Origin: CAYGTO01 sp964352815
Lineage (GTDB): Bacteria > Pseudomonadota > Alphaproteobacteria > Rickettsiales > UBA3002
Direction of reading: 5' to 3'
Length of the DNA: 64,000 nt
Assembly (NCBI GenBank): GCA_964352815.1
Contig: CAYGTO010000004.1
Location: 62,001 to 126,000 of the forward strand
Part shown: piece after piece, positions 24,327 through 33,200 of the stretch
Layout of the letters: each line of letters opens with the position of its first letter
Numbering within the stretch: position 1 is the stretch's first letter
Notes under the pieces: model-generated
Told to the model about the DNA's origin: nothing
Databases searched by the model: none
The model's input: the letters and a program-made list of their open reading frames with translations, nothing else
Made by a program: the position numbers and the translations under genes

Positions 24327-25946
24327 ATGGCAGTCACAGGTAACATGGAAATTTTGCAAATCTCGGAAGCGGTTGCGCGCGAGAAAAACATCGATGTTGA
24401 GTCGGTGGTGCAGGCGATGGAGCAAGCGATTCAGGTCGCGGGCCGTAAGAAATATGGTCATGAACAGCACATTTTGGCAGAGATAGACCGTAAGACTGGC
24501 CGTATTACATTGTTCCGCTCGCGCACGGTCGTCGAAAGCATTGCCGCGCTTCGTGAAGAGGCGGAAAAAGCCGCTGAGGAAGCCGGCGAGGAAGAAGTAC
24601 ATTTCAAAGAATATGAGTTCATCGAGCTTCCTGAAGCGCAGCGCGTGCAGAAGGATATTGAGCTGGGTCAGGAGCTTCGCGAAGAGCTGCCGCCGATTGA
24701 TTTCGGCCGAGTTGCCGCACAAACTGCGAAGCAGGTGATTAATCAGAAAGTGCGTGAAGCAGAGCGTGAGCGTCAGTTTGAAGAGTTTAAGGATAAGCTC
24801 GGAGAAATTGTGAATGGCGTGGTGAAGCGCGTGGAATATGGTAATGTGATCGTTGATTTCGGTCGTACGGAAGCAATGATCCGCCGCGATGAGTTGATTC
24901 CGCGTGAAGCGTTCCGCACCGGTGATCGTATCCGCGCCTATATCGCAGAAGTCGATCCAGAACGTCAGGGCGGCATGGTGGTGTTGTCGCGTGTACGTCC
25001 AGAATTTATGTCGAAACTGTTCGCGCAAGAAGTGCCAGAAATATATGAAGGCCTTGTCGAGATTGTCGCGGTGGCGCGTGACCCAGGTTCGCGTGCGAAG
25101 ATTGCGGTTGTCTCGCATGACCCAAGTGTGAACCCGATTCTTTCCTGCGTCGGCGTCCGTGGTTCGCGCGTGCAGGCGGTGGTGAGCGAGCTGCATGGCG
25201 AGCGCGTGGATATCGTGGAATATGCCGAAGACCCAGCAACCTTTATCGTCAACGCATTGTCTTCGGCCGAAGTGAGCAAGGTCGTGCTGGATGAAGAAGA
25301 TGGCCGCGTGGAAGTGGTGGTCGCCGATGATCAGCTGAGTATGGCGATTGGCCGTCGCGGACAGAATGTCCGCTTGGCATCGCAATTGACGGGCTGGGGC
25401 ATCGATATTCTGACCGAAGAGCAAGAGTCGGATCGTCGCACCGAAGAATTTAACCGCCTGTCGAACATGTTTATCGAAGCATTGAATGTGGAAGAAGTCA
25501 TCGCGCATCTTATGGTGACTGAGGGCTTCACCAGCGTTGAAGAAGTTGCGTATGTGCCGGTGGAAGAGCTCGCGCAAATCGAAGGGTTTGACGAAGATGT
25601 GGCGGGCGAGCTTCGCCAGCGTGCACGCGAATTCCTCGAAGAACAGCAAGCGGCTGCCGAAGGGAAGATGAAAGAGCTTGGCATGTCGGATGATCTGATC
25701 AATTTTGAGAAGCTTGATAATGTTGTATTGGCGCGATTGGGAGAGAAGGGCATCAAGACGCTTGACGATTTGGCGGATCTTGCGGCGGATGAGCTGCGCG
25801 AAATGCTTCCTGATCTGAAAATGCGTGAAGATCAGCTGAACGAAATCATCATGGCAGCGCGTGCGCACTGGTTCGAAGACGAGCAGCCAGCCAATGATGA
25901 CAGCGCGTCGGGCGATAATAGCGAAGAAGCGGCCGCAAGTGCCTAA
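24327..25946 (+). CDS. nusA: Transcription termination/antitermination factor NusA
   Basis: 539 residues. N-terminal RNA polymerase-binding domain (1-~125), S1 domain (~137-200, GVVKRVEYGNVIVDFG), two KH domains (~230-375; VSHDPSVNPILSCVGVRG, then QLSMAIGRRGQNVRLA) and two C-terminal helical repeats (~385-520), as usual for proteobacterial NusA with acidic tail. AGAGGAA precedes the ATG by a short spacer. Confidence 0.97.
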   Translation: MAVTGNMEILQISEAVAREKNIDVESVVQAMEQAIQVAGRKKYGHEQHILAEIDRKTGRITLFRSRTVVESIAALREEAEKAAEEAGEEEVHFKEYEFIELPEAQRVQKDIELGQELREELPPIDFGRVAAQTAKQVINQKVREAERERQFEEFKDKLGEIVNGVVKRVEYGNVIVDFGRTEAMIRRDELIPREAFRTGDRIRAYIAEVDPERQGGMVVLSRVRPEFMSKLFAQEVPEIYEGLVEIVAVARDPGSRAKIAVVSHDPSVNPILSCVGVRGSRVQAVVSELHGERVDIVEYAEDPATFIVNALSSAEVSKVVLDEEDGRVEVVVADDQLSMAIGRRGQNVRLASQLTGWGIDILTEEQESDRRTEEFNRLSNMFIEALNVEEVIAHLMVTEGFTSVEEVAYVPVEELAQIEGFDEDVAGELRQRAREFLEEQQAAAEGKMKELGMSDDLINFEKLDNVVLARLGEKGIKTLDDLADLAADELREMLPDLKMREDQLNEIIMAARAHWFEDEQPANDDSASGDNSEEAAASA

Positions 25947-25947
25947 T

Positions 25948-26016
25948 GTTTCGCGAAGGAGCGCGAGCGACTGACGCGATCCATTAATGGACTGCTTCGC
26001 CTTCGCTCGCAGAACG
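25948..26016. repeat. Intact CGTTTCGCGAG palindromic repeat between nusA and ylxR
   Basis: Left GTTTCGCGAAGGAGCG ... ACGCGATCCA, centre TTAA, right TGGACTGC ... GCTCGCAGAACG. It ends 4 bp before the ylxR start, so it occupies the leader of that gene. Confidence 0.8.
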
Positions 26017-26019
26017 GAT

Positions 26020-26601
26020 ATGTCGAAGCGCACGCCAGAGAGACAATGCATCATCACCCGGCAGCATGGTGGGCCGGATGATCTGCTGCGTTTTGCACTG
26101 TCACCGGACAATGCGGTGGTGTTTGATGCGTATCAGAAGGTGCCAGGGCGCGGGGCATGGCTTTCTCCAAAGAACGATATTCTTGAACAAGCGATTCAGA
26201 AGAACGCGTTCAGTAAGGCCTTTAAAACCAAAGCGGAGATTCCGAATGGGTTGGCAGGGCAGGTAGAAAACCGGCTCCGGCAGATGGCGCTCGATATGCT
26301 GCATCTGTGTCAGAAATCGGGACTGGTCGTGGCAGGCTATGAAAAGATAAAGGCCTCTTTGCTTGCTGATGAGGTGGCGGTGCTGGTCATTGCGGCGGAT
26401 GCGACCGAGAATGCATTCGAAAAAGTGAAAGGCCATCTGCAGCGCTTACCGCATGTGCAGTGTTTTACGCGGGAAGAGCTTGGCGCGATTAGCGGCCGGG
26501 ATCAAACCGTGCATATGGCGCTCAAAGCCGGTGGCGCGTCAGAAAAATTCTTGCAAAAGGCTCAGGCTTTTACTGGATTTCATGAGAAAACTACGATATA
26601 A
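26020..26601 (+). CDS. ylxR: YlxR (DUF448) / L7Ae-like fusion, RNA-binding
   Basis: 193 residues from ATG 26020 (MSKRTPERQCIITRQ); the frame also runs into the upstream repeat. Residues ~1-80 are the YlxR domain (RQCIITR, PGRGAWLS) and ~95-180 an L7Ae-like domain (LLHLCQKSGLVVAGYEKIKA-like, then VLVIAADAT). This fusion is usual in alphaproteobacteria between nusA and infB. The expected RNA-binding role comes from the family. Confidence 0.92.
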   Translation: MSKRTPERQCIITRQHGGPDDLLRFALSPDNAVVFDAYQKVPGRGAWLSPKNDILEQAIQKNAFSKAFKTKAEIPNGLAGQVENRLRQMALDMLHLCQKSGLVVAGYEKIKASLLADEVAVLVIAADATENAFEKVKGHLQRLPHVQCFTREELGAISGRDQTVHMALKAGGASEKFLQKAQAFTGFHEKTTI

Positions 26602-26625
26602 CCCCGAAACAAAAGCGAATAAAGC

Positions 26626-29082
26626 ATGGCTATGACCGACAAAACAGACGATAGTAAAAAAGAAACCCTTCGCGTTTCGCGGCCTAAGACACTGTCTCTG
26701 ACGAAGACGGTTGAGGGCGGGAAAGTAAAGCAGAACTTCTCGCGCGGCAAATCGAAAACTGTGACCGTTGAGGTGAAGAAGACGCGAACTTTTTCGCGTG
26801 GTGCTGCGGGTAGTATGGTGGCCGACAAGCCGGTTCCTAGAGGGCCGCGTGGCTTATCTCAAGCAGAGCAAGAGGCGCGCCTCAAAGCGCTACAGAAAAA
26901 AGATGAGGGTGGGGGAACGCTTGACCAAACGACGCCCGCTGTGCCAAAGCAAGAAATAAAGAAAAAATCCGATGATAAAACGACCGTGACGAAGCCTGTG
27001 AAGGCGGCGCCGGTCGATGATTTGGCAGCGAAGAACATGCAGGCGATGCGTGATGCGCCGAAGCCGATAGAGACGGTGAAGAAGAAAGATGATGAAGAAA
27101 AAGACAAACCTAAGAAGATCAAACTAAAGGCAGACGGTCAGCGTCGTCAGTCGGGTAAGCTAACGATTGCTCAGGCACTGAACTATGATGAAGAGCGGAC
27201 GCGTTCGCTCGCTTCGATTAAACGCCAACGTGCTAAGGCGAAGAAACATGACGATGATGGGCCGCAAGAGAAGATGGTGCGCGAGATTCGTCTTCCTGAG
27301 ACGATTACCGTGCAAGAGCTTGCGAACCGGATGGCAGAGCGTGGTGTGGATGTGATTAAGGCGCTGATGAAGCTCGGCGTTATGGCGACGCCGCAACAAG
27401 CGATTGATGCGGATACGGCGGAATTAGTGATTGAGGAATTTGGTCATAAAACCAAGCGCGTGAGTGACGCTGATGTTGAAGATGTGCTCGTTCAGGAAGA
27501 TGATAAGGACGAAGATTTGCAGGCACGCGCGCCGGTCGTGACCATTATGGGCCATGTCGATCACGGGAAAACCTCGCTGCTTGATGCGCTACGTCAGGCG
27601 AATGTGGTGGCGGGTGAAGCAGGCGGCATTACGCAGCATATTGGTGCGTATCAAACCCAAATTACATCGGGCGAGAAGATTACCTTCCTTGATACGCCGG
27701 GCCATGAAGCCTTTACGGCGATGCGCGCGCGTGGTGCACAAGCAACAGATATCGTGGTGCTCGTTGTCGCGGCGGATGATGGTATTAAACCGCAAACGAT
27801 CGAAGCGATTAACCATGCAAAAGCGGCAAAAGTACCGATCATTGTGGCGGTCAACAAGATCGACAAAGAGGGCGCAGACCCTGAGCGCGTGAAGAATGAG
27901 TTGATGCAGTATGAGCTGGTAGCAGAAGATTTTGGTGGCGATATCCAAGTCGTGCCAGTTTCGGCGCTTGAAAAAACCGGGCTTGATACGCTGCAGGAAA
28001 ACATTGTGCTGCAGGCAGAAATGCTCGATCTCAAAGCGAACTCAGGCGCCGCAGCGTCGGGCATTGTGATTGAGTCAAAAATTGATAAGGGCCGAGGAAC
28101 AGTGGCGTCATTGCTGGTGCAGCGCGGGACGATGCGCGTGGGCGATATTGTTGTGGCCGGCGCAAGTTTTGGCCGCGTGCGTGCGATCGTTAATGATCGT
28201 GGTGAAAATCTCGAAGAAGCCATTCCATCGCAGCCGGTGGAGATTCTGGGCTTGGGTGAGCCACCGCAAGCGGGCGATGATTTTGCTGCGGTAGATTCGG
28301 AAAAAACCGCGCGGGATATTACTGAATATCGTGCGAAGAAATTGCAAAGAGCCGCGCAGGTTGTGTCGGCGAAATCGCTCGACCAGCTCTTTGCGGCAGC
28401 AGGTAAAGAAGAGCAGAAAGAACTCTCGATCATTATTAAAGCCGATGTTCACGGCTCATCTGAGGCGATCGTTGGCAGTTTGGCGAAGTTTGAAAATGAT
28501 GAAGTGCACATCAATATTGCGCATTCAGCGGTGGGTGCGATTTCGGAATCGGATATTTCACTTGCGATGGCAACCGGTGCGATGATCGTTGGTTTCAATG
28601 TGCGTGCCTCAGCCTCGGCGCGTGAAATGGCGGCGCGTGAGGGCATTCAACTGCGTTACTATTCGGTGATCTATGATGTGATCGACGATATCAAGCAGGC
28701 ACTGTCTGGCTTGTTATCACCAGAGCTTAAAGAGGAGATTCTCGGTTACGCGGAAATTCTTGAAGTGTTTAACGTAAGTAAAGTTGGTAAAGTCGCGGGT
28801 TGTAAAGTTATTGAGGGAATCGTCAAGCGCGGCTCGAAGGTGCGCTTGTTACGTGATAATGTGGTCATTCACGATGGCACTTTGAAGACACTAAAGCGCT
28901 TCAAAGAGGAAGTGAAAGAAGTTAAGAACGGCTATGAGTGCGGGATGGCATTTGAGAATTATGATGACATTAAACAGGGCGATCAGATTGAATGTTACGA
29001 TGTGAAAGAGATCGCGCGTGACATTGAAGATGCAGCGAAGTCGGAAAAATCTGAGCCGCCGCAAAACGCTGAAGCGTCGTAA
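26626..29082 (+). CDS. infB: Translation initiation factor IF-2
   Basis: 818 residues. A charged Lys/Glu-rich N-terminal part (1-~220), IF2-N domain (PETITVQELANRMAERG), then the GTPase domain beginning near residue 303 with GHVDHGKT, DTPGHEAF and NKID, followed by the beta-barrel and C-terminal domains (~480-805). It places initiator tRNA on the 30S subunit. ATG at 26626 or 26632. Confidence 0.97.
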   Translation: MAMTDKTDDSKKETLRVSRPKTLSLTKTVEGGKVKQNFSRGKSKTVTVEVKKTRTFSRGAAGSMVADKPVPRGPRGLSQAEQEARLKALQKKDEGGGTLDQTTPAVPKQEIKKKSDDKTTVTKPVKAAPVDDLAAKNMQAMRDAPKPIETVKKKDDEEKDKPKKIKLKADGQRRQSGKLTIAQALNYDEERTRSLASIKRQRAKAKKHDDDGPQEKMVREIRLPETITVQELANRMAERGVDVIKALMKLGVMATPQQAIDADTAELVIEEFGHKTKRVSDADVEDVLVQEDDKDEDLQARAPVVTIMGHVDHGKTSLLDALRQANVVAGEAGGITQHIGAYQTQITSGEKITFLDTPGHEAFTAMRARGAQATDIVVLVVAADDGIKPQTIEAINHAKAAKVPIIVAVNKIDKEGADPERVKNELMQYELVAEDFGGDIQVVPVSALEKTGLDTLQENIVLQAEMLDLKANSGAAASGIVIESKIDKGRGTVASLLVQRGTMRVGDIVVAGASFGRVRAIVNDRGENLEEAIPSQPVEILGLGEPPQAGDDFAAVDSEKTARDITEYRAKKLQRAAQVVSAKSLDQLFAAAGKEEQKELSIIIKADVHGSSEAIVGSLAKFENDEVHINIAHSAVGAISESDISLAMATGAMIVGFNVRASASAREMAAREGIQLRYYSVIYDVIDDIKQALSGLLSPELKEEILGYAEILEVFNVSKVGKVAGCKVIEGIVKRGSKVRLLRDNVVIHDGTLKTLKRFKEEVKEVKNGYECGMAFENYDDIKQGDQIECYDVKEIARDIEDAAKSEKSEPPQNAEAS

Positions 29083-29085
29083 CCT

Positions 29086-29170
29086 GTCATCCTGTGAAAT
29101 CGTCAAGCGGTTAGCACAGGATCTCTTAACATAGATTCTGCGCACTCACTATGTTCGTCGCAGAATGACG
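29086..29170. repeat. GTCATCCTG-family repeat between infB and rbfA
   Basis: GTCATCCTGTGAAATCG ... CACAGGATCTC ... AGATTCTGCG ... CGCAGAATGACGG. It is diverged from the main family but keeps the outer GTCATCCTG / GAATGAC ends. It lies within the translation-factor operon. Confidence 0.6.
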
Positions 29171-29180
29171 GAGTTTTACC

Positions 29181-29585
29181 ATGGGAAAACGAGAAACGAG
29201 CCGAATGCCATCGCAGCGACAGCTCCGTGTGGGCGAACAAATTCGTCATGTGCTCGCAGACATTTTTATGCGCGGTGAGCTGTATATTGAAGGCTTGCGC
29301 GAAACCTCGATCACCGTGTCACTGGTCAAAGTCGGCCCTGACTTGCGTAACGCAACGGCCTATGTCACGCCGCTTGCCGGGGTGAATGCGGAAGAAACCG
29401 TGCGCGCGCTGAACACAGGTGCGCCACTGATTCGTAAAATGATGAACAAAGAAATTACCATCAAATTTTCACCTAAACTCTACTTCAAACTCGATAAAAG
29501 TTTTGAGCATGCCGCACATATCAACGCGCTTCTGAAGGATGAGAATATCGTCTGCGATTTGACGGCGGACACGCTCGATTCCTAA
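29181..29585 (+). CDS. rbfA: Ribosome-binding factor A
   Basis: 134 residues. KH-fold pattern: RQLRVGEQIRHVLADIF, SITVSLVKVGPDLRNATAYV, RKMMNKEITIKFSPKLYFKLD, then the family-typical end. Needed for 16S 5' end maturation and cold adaptation. Last gene of the operon; truB does not follow directly. Confidence 0.95.
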   Translation: MGKRETSRMPSQRQLRVGEQIRHVLADIFMRGELYIEGLRETSITVSLVKVGPDLRNATAYVTPLAGVNAEETVRALNTGAPLIRKMMNKEITIKFSPKLYFKLDKSFEHAAHINALLKDENIVCDLTADTLDS

Positions 29586-29692
29586 AGGCATATCCCATAT
29601 TACAAAGGCTGACTGTGGTTTTGGCGGGTTTTTGTTTACTCTCGCGCGCAGTTCCATAACATGTGATTAACGGAAACATATGAGGAGGAGCC

Positions 29693-30628
29693 GTGCGTCA
29701 TTTTCAAACCATTTTGTACATTAGTCAGGGCATTTGTGATGAATGTGAGGGGTTGAATCAGGCGCTCAGCATTGCGCGTAATAATGAAGGAAAGCTGAAA
29801 ATTCTAACGCTATGCCCGCAGCTGCCGAATAAGATTGAAGGCTATAAGCAAAAATATCAAGAAGCGCTGATCGAGCAAGTGCATGCGTCGCTAGCGAAAG
29901 CGCGTGTGGTGACGAAGGTGACCGAAGCGAATTTGCCGGTTGAGATCGAGGTGTTAGAAAGCAATACCCCGGCGGTGGATGTCATCAAGCAGGCGATTCA
30001 GCAGGATGCAGATCTGGTAATTAAGGAAGCGGAACTGCGCGATTCGGGGCAGGGTTTTAAGGCGCTCGATATGCATTTGCTGCGGAAATGCCCGTGCCCG
30101 GTATGGCTGGCGCGGCCGATTCCGGATTCGCGCAGCACGATGAAAGTGCTGGTGGCGATTGACCCGGAAAGCCATGAGAGCGCGTCGGAACAGCTGTCGT
30201 TACGGCTGCTTGAGCTGGCCGATTCGCTGGCCTGTTCGTGTAACCAGACGCTTGAGGTGATTTCCTGCTGGAAGTATCATTCGGAGGATTATTTGAAAGA
30301 TAATGTTTGGGTGCGCGTGTCGGATGAGGCGTTGACCAATGAGATTGATCAGATGCGCGCGGAGCATCGCATCGCGCTCGATGCGTTGATCGAAAAAGCG
30401 CCGCGGAAGAGTAAGGTGAAGGTGCAGCATATTGCGGGCTTGCCGGAGAAGGTGATTCCGGAATTTGTCCGCGATCATGGTATTGATATTTTGCTGATGG
30501 GCACAGTCGCGCGGACGGGGATTGCGGGCTTTATCTTTGGCAATACGGCAGAGAATATTGTGCAGGAGCTGTCATGCTCACTGGTCGCGCTGAAGCCGAA
30601 CGGGTTTGTCTCGCCGGTGAAGGCGTAG
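29693..30628 (+). CDS. Tandem universal stress protein (UspE-like)
   Basis: 311 residues from GTG 29693, supported by GAGGAGG 5-8 bases upstream. Two Usp domains: residues 1-~140 (ILYISQGICDE, ending CPCPVWLARP) and ~150-300 (KVLVAIDPESHE). The second ends in MGTVARTGIAGFIFGNTAE, the ATP-binding G-rich signature. Tandem Usp proteins act in stress survival; ligand and partners here are unknown. Confidence 0.9.
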   Translation: MRHFQTILYISQGICDECEGLNQALSIARNNEGKLKILTLCPQLPNKIEGYKQKYQEALIEQVHASLAKARVVTKVTEANLPVEIEVLESNTPAVDVIKQAIQQDADLVIKEAELRDSGQGFKALDMHLLRKCPCPVWLARPIPDSRSTMKVLVAIDPESHESASEQLSLRLLELADSLACSCNQTLEVISCWKYHSEDYLKDNVWVRVSDEALTNEIDQMRAEHRIALDALIEKAPRKSKVKVQHIAGLPEKVIPEFVRDHGIDILLMGTVARTGIAGFIFGNTAENIVQELSCSLVALKPNGFVSPVKA

Positions 30629-30653
30629 CGCAAATATATTTCAAGACAGATTC

Positions 30654-30722
30654 TGTCATGCCGCATTTATTGCGGCATCTCATTCTACATTCTCCAGACC
30701 CCGCAACAAGTGCGGGGTGACA
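30654..30722. repeat. Two-hairpin GTCATACCG-type repeat
   Basis: GTCATGCCGC / GCGGCAT hairpin followed by CCCCGC...GCGGGG and GTGACA. It is related to the repeats at 33840 and 41988. Confidence 0.65.
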
Positions 30723-30762
30723 ATATGGGGTAGCGTTTTAGCTGATTGCAGAAGCCAAAGAA

Positions 30763-30789
30763 AAGGCGGCCCGAGAGCCGCCTTTTTTA
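30763..30789. terminator. Terminator between the convergent usp and groEL genes
   Basis: GGCGGC (30765-30770) / GCCGCC (30777-30782) stem followed by T6 on the plus strand and a broken T run on the minus strand. It probably works mainly for usp. Confidence 0.8.
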
Positions 30790-30794
30790 TGCCC

Positions 30795-30872
30795 GTCATC
30801 CTGAGCGAAGCGAAGGATCTATCTCGCCTGTGGCCACATAGACCCTTCGTCATTTCTGTTCCTCAGGATGAC
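30795..30872. repeat. GTCATCCTGAG palindromic repeat, full copy
   Basis: GTCATCCTGAGCGAAGCGAA, GGATCT ... AGACCCTTCG ... CTCAGGATGAC. It ends 23 bp from the groEL stop. This is the reference intergenic copy for the elements inside uvrD and the GNAT gene. Confidence 0.8.
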
Positions 30873-30894
30873 GAGGAGCATTGTCTCGAATGAC

Positions 30895-32550
30895 CTAGAA
30901 GCCCATGCCACCCATGCCGCCCATAGCACCCATATCAGGCATGCCACCAGCGCCACCACCAGAGTTTTTGTCCTCTGGTTCCTCGGCAATAAGCGCCTCA
31001 GTAGTGATCATGAGACCTGCAACCGATGCAGCATCTTGAAGGGCAGTGCGAACGACTTTCGTCGGATCGATAATCCCTTCTTTGATCATGTCAGTATACT
31101 CAAGCGTCTGCGCGTTGAAGCCATAGCTGGTGTCATCGCTCTCAAGCAACTTACCCGCAACAACTGCGCCATCAAGGCCTGCATTCTCAACGATCTGACG
31201 AATCGGTGCTTGAAGTGCACGGCGGATGATATTGATACCCGCTTTCTCATCGTCATTCTCAGGCTTCACTTTATCAAGTGCACGGCTCGCATAAAGAAGG
31301 GTCACGCCACCACCTGGTACGATACCTTCTTCGACGGCGGCACGTGTAGCATGTAGCGCATCATCGACACGGTCTTTACGCTCTTTCACTTCCACCTCTG
31401 ACGCGCCGCCCACTTTAAGGACCGCCACACCGCCAGAGAGTTTCGCTAAACGCTCTTGAAGTTTTTCTTTGTCGTAATCAGACGAAGTCTCTTCGACCTG
31501 CGCACGAATTTGTGCACAACGTGCTTCGATCGCCTTCTTATCGCCTGCACCATCAATGATGGTGGTGTCTTCTTTTGTGATCACGACTTTCTTCGCTTTA
31601 CCCAGCATGTCGAGGGTTACAGCTTCTAGCTTCATGCCAAGATCTTCACTCACCATTTCACCTTTGGTCAGGATCGCGATATCTTCGAGCATTGATTTGC
31701 GACGATCGCCAAAGCCAGGTGCTTTCACCGCGGCAACTTTCAGGCCACCACGCAGGCGGTTTACCACGAGTGTCGCTAGCGCTTCACCTTCGACATCTTC
31801 TGCGATGATAAGAAGTGGACGCTGTGACTGAACAATCGCTTCAAGCAATGGAAGCATTTGCTGCAAGCCAGAGAGTTTCTTTTCAAAGATCAGGATGTAG
31901 GGGTTTTCTAGTTCTACAGACATCTTTTCAGAGTTGGTCACGAAATAAGGAGAGAGGTATCCGCGATCGAACTGCATCCCTTCAACGGTTTCCAGTTCAA
32001 ACTCGAGACCTTTCGCTTCTTCTACAGTGATGACGCCCTCTTTGCCGACTTTTTCCATCGCTTCTGCGATTTTGTCGCCAATTTCTTTATCACCATTCGC
32101 AGAAATCGTACCCACCTGGGCAATCTCGCCATGTGATTTGATTTCTTTCGACTCTTTCTGAATGCTTGCAATAACGGCAGAGACGGCTTTATCAATACCA
32201 CGTTTCAGATCCATCGGGTTCAGACCAGCGGCAACAGCTTTCGCGCCTTCCACCACGATCGCTTGTGCAAGCACAGTTGCCGTAGTAGTGCCATCACCGG
32301 CGATATCGTTGGTTTTGCTCGCCACTTCCTTAAGCATCTGCGCACCCATATTCTCGAATCTGTCTTTCAGTTCGATTTCTTTCGCAACAGAAACGCCATC
32401 CTTTGTGATGCGTGGTGCACCGAATGATTTTTCAAGCACCACGTTACGGCCTTTTGGCCCAAGCGTGACTTTAACGGCATCAGCCAGTTTGTTCGCACCC
32501 GCAATCATGCGGTCGCGGCCCTTTTGTTCGAATGCAATTTGTTTTGCCAT
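30895..32550 (-). CDS. groEL: Chaperonin GroEL
   Basis: 551 residues, full length. Motifs: GPKGRNVVLEKSFGAPRITK, AGDGTTTATVLAQAI, and the signature AAVEEGIVPGGG; the tail GGMPDMGAMGGMGGMGF is the usual Gly-Met repeat. It forms the 14-mer folding chamber with GroES, whose gene lies 21 bp upstream. Confidence 0.99.
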   Translation of the reverse strand: MAKQIAFEQKGRDRMIAGANKLADAVKVTLGPKGRNVVLEKSFGAPRITKDGVSVAKEIELKDRFENMGAQMLKEVASKTNDIAGDGTTTATVLAQAIVVEGAKAVAAGLNPMDLKRGIDKAVSAVIASIQKESKEIKSHGEIAQVGTISANGDKEIGDKIAEAMEKVGKEGVITVEEAKGLEFELETVEGMQFDRGYLSPYFVTNSEKMSVELENPYILIFEKKLSGLQQMLPLLEAIVQSQRPLLIIAEDVEGEALATLVVNRLRGGLKVAAVKAPGFGDRRKSMLEDIAILTKGEMVSEDLGMKLEAVTLDMLGKAKKVVITKEDTTIIDGAGDKKAIEARCAQIRAQVEETSSDYDKEKLQERLAKLSGGVAVLKVGGASEVEVKERKDRVDDALHATRAAVEEGIVPGGGVTLLYASRALDKVKPENDDEKAGINIIRRALQAPIRQIVENAGLDGAVVAGKLLESDDTSYGFNAQTLEYTDMIKEGIIDPTKVVRTALQDAASVAGLMITTEALIAEEPEDKNSGGGAGGMPDMGAMGGMGGMGF

Positions 32551-32571
32551 GATTCTTTCTCCTTATTTATG

Positions 32572-32889
32572 TTATGCGGCTTTCTTTTTAGACGCTTTTT
32601 GTTCTACGATCCCGATGATGTCCGACTCTTTCATCACGAGCATTTCTTCGCCATCCAGCTTGATCTCAGTACCAGACCATTTGCCGAAAAGAACGATATC
32701 GCCAGCTTTCACATCCATCGCGATGTATTTGCCAGCTTCATCACGTGTGCCTGGGCCTGCCGCGATGATTTCGCCTTGCATTGGCTTTTCTTTGGCTGTG
32801 TCAGGAATAATGATCCCGCCAGCAGACTTTTCTTCCGCATCAATGCGGCGTACGATCACACGATCGTGAAGGGGACGAATGTTTGTCAT
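32572..32889 (-). CDS. groES: Co-chaperonin GroES
   Basis: 105 residues from ATG 32889 (MTNIRPLHDR), with AAGGAG 8 bases upstream; an ATG at 32895 is nearer the ribosome site. Motifs PLHDRVIVRRID, GGIIIPDTAKEKP and the mobile loop region are present. The lid of GroEL; expressed as groES-groEL. Confidence 0.98.
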   Translation of the reverse strand: MTNIRPLHDRVIVRRIDAEEKSAGGIIIPDTAKEKPMQGEIIAAGPGTRDEAGKYIAMDVKAGDIVLFGKWSGTEIKLDGEEMLVMKESDIIGIVEQKASKKKAA

Positions 32890-32964
32890 ATGCAAACTCC
32901 TTATTTAACGTTATACATCATTAGAAAAATTCCAAAAATGCAGCATTTCTGCATCGTATGGCGG

Positions 32965-32993
32965 ATGTAGGCCTGTAGGGAGGGTGTGTCAAG
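32965..32993 (-). promoter_or_regulatory. Probable groES promoter, sigma-70 or RpoH type
   Basis: Minus strand CTTGAC, 17 bases, then CTACAT, about 75-105 bp before groES. CTTGAC is shared by housekeeping and alphaproteobacterial heat-shock promoters. I see no CIRCE element (TTAGCACTC-N9-GAGTGCTAA) in this gap, so HrcA control is not indicated. Confidence 0.45.
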
Positions 32994-33042
32994 GGATAGC
33001 ATGCAAAAAAATGACCAGAAAGTAATAAAGAAGGCAAAAAAA

Positions 33043-33197
33043 TGTCATTGCTACGGTAAGCGAGTAGAAAGCGAGCGCATCCAGGCAATCCAGTCCCATG
33101 AAATCAGGAGATTTCATGGAATATTGAAATGTCTGCTGACATTTCAATGGTGGATCCCCGGGGTCGTTTGCCTGCTGACAAACGTCCCGAGGATGAC
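33043..33197. repeat. Modular hairpin repeat, copy A2
   Basis: Same ends and GGATCCCCGGG core as copy A1. Hairpins: CCATGAAATC/GATTTCATGG, TTGAAATGTC-TGCT-GACATTTCAA, and CGTTTGCC-TGCT-GACAAACG. It ends three bases before the uracil-DNA glycosylase start. Confidence 0.8.
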
Positions 33198-33200
33198 AAA

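Noticed and set aside
24303..26111. A 602-codon open frame on the minus strand covering nusA
   Set aside because: It lies exactly opposite nusA, is full of His/Arg/Phe runs typical of an antisense frame of a GC-moderate gene, and has no ribosome site. A codon-usage by-product.
32162..32869. Long plus-strand frames opposite groEL and groES
   Set aside because: Ser/Pro/Phe-rich composition and complete overlap with two certain genes.
32896..33000. CIRCE element before groES
   Set aside because: No TTAGCACTC-N9-GAGTGCTAA or close variant is present.
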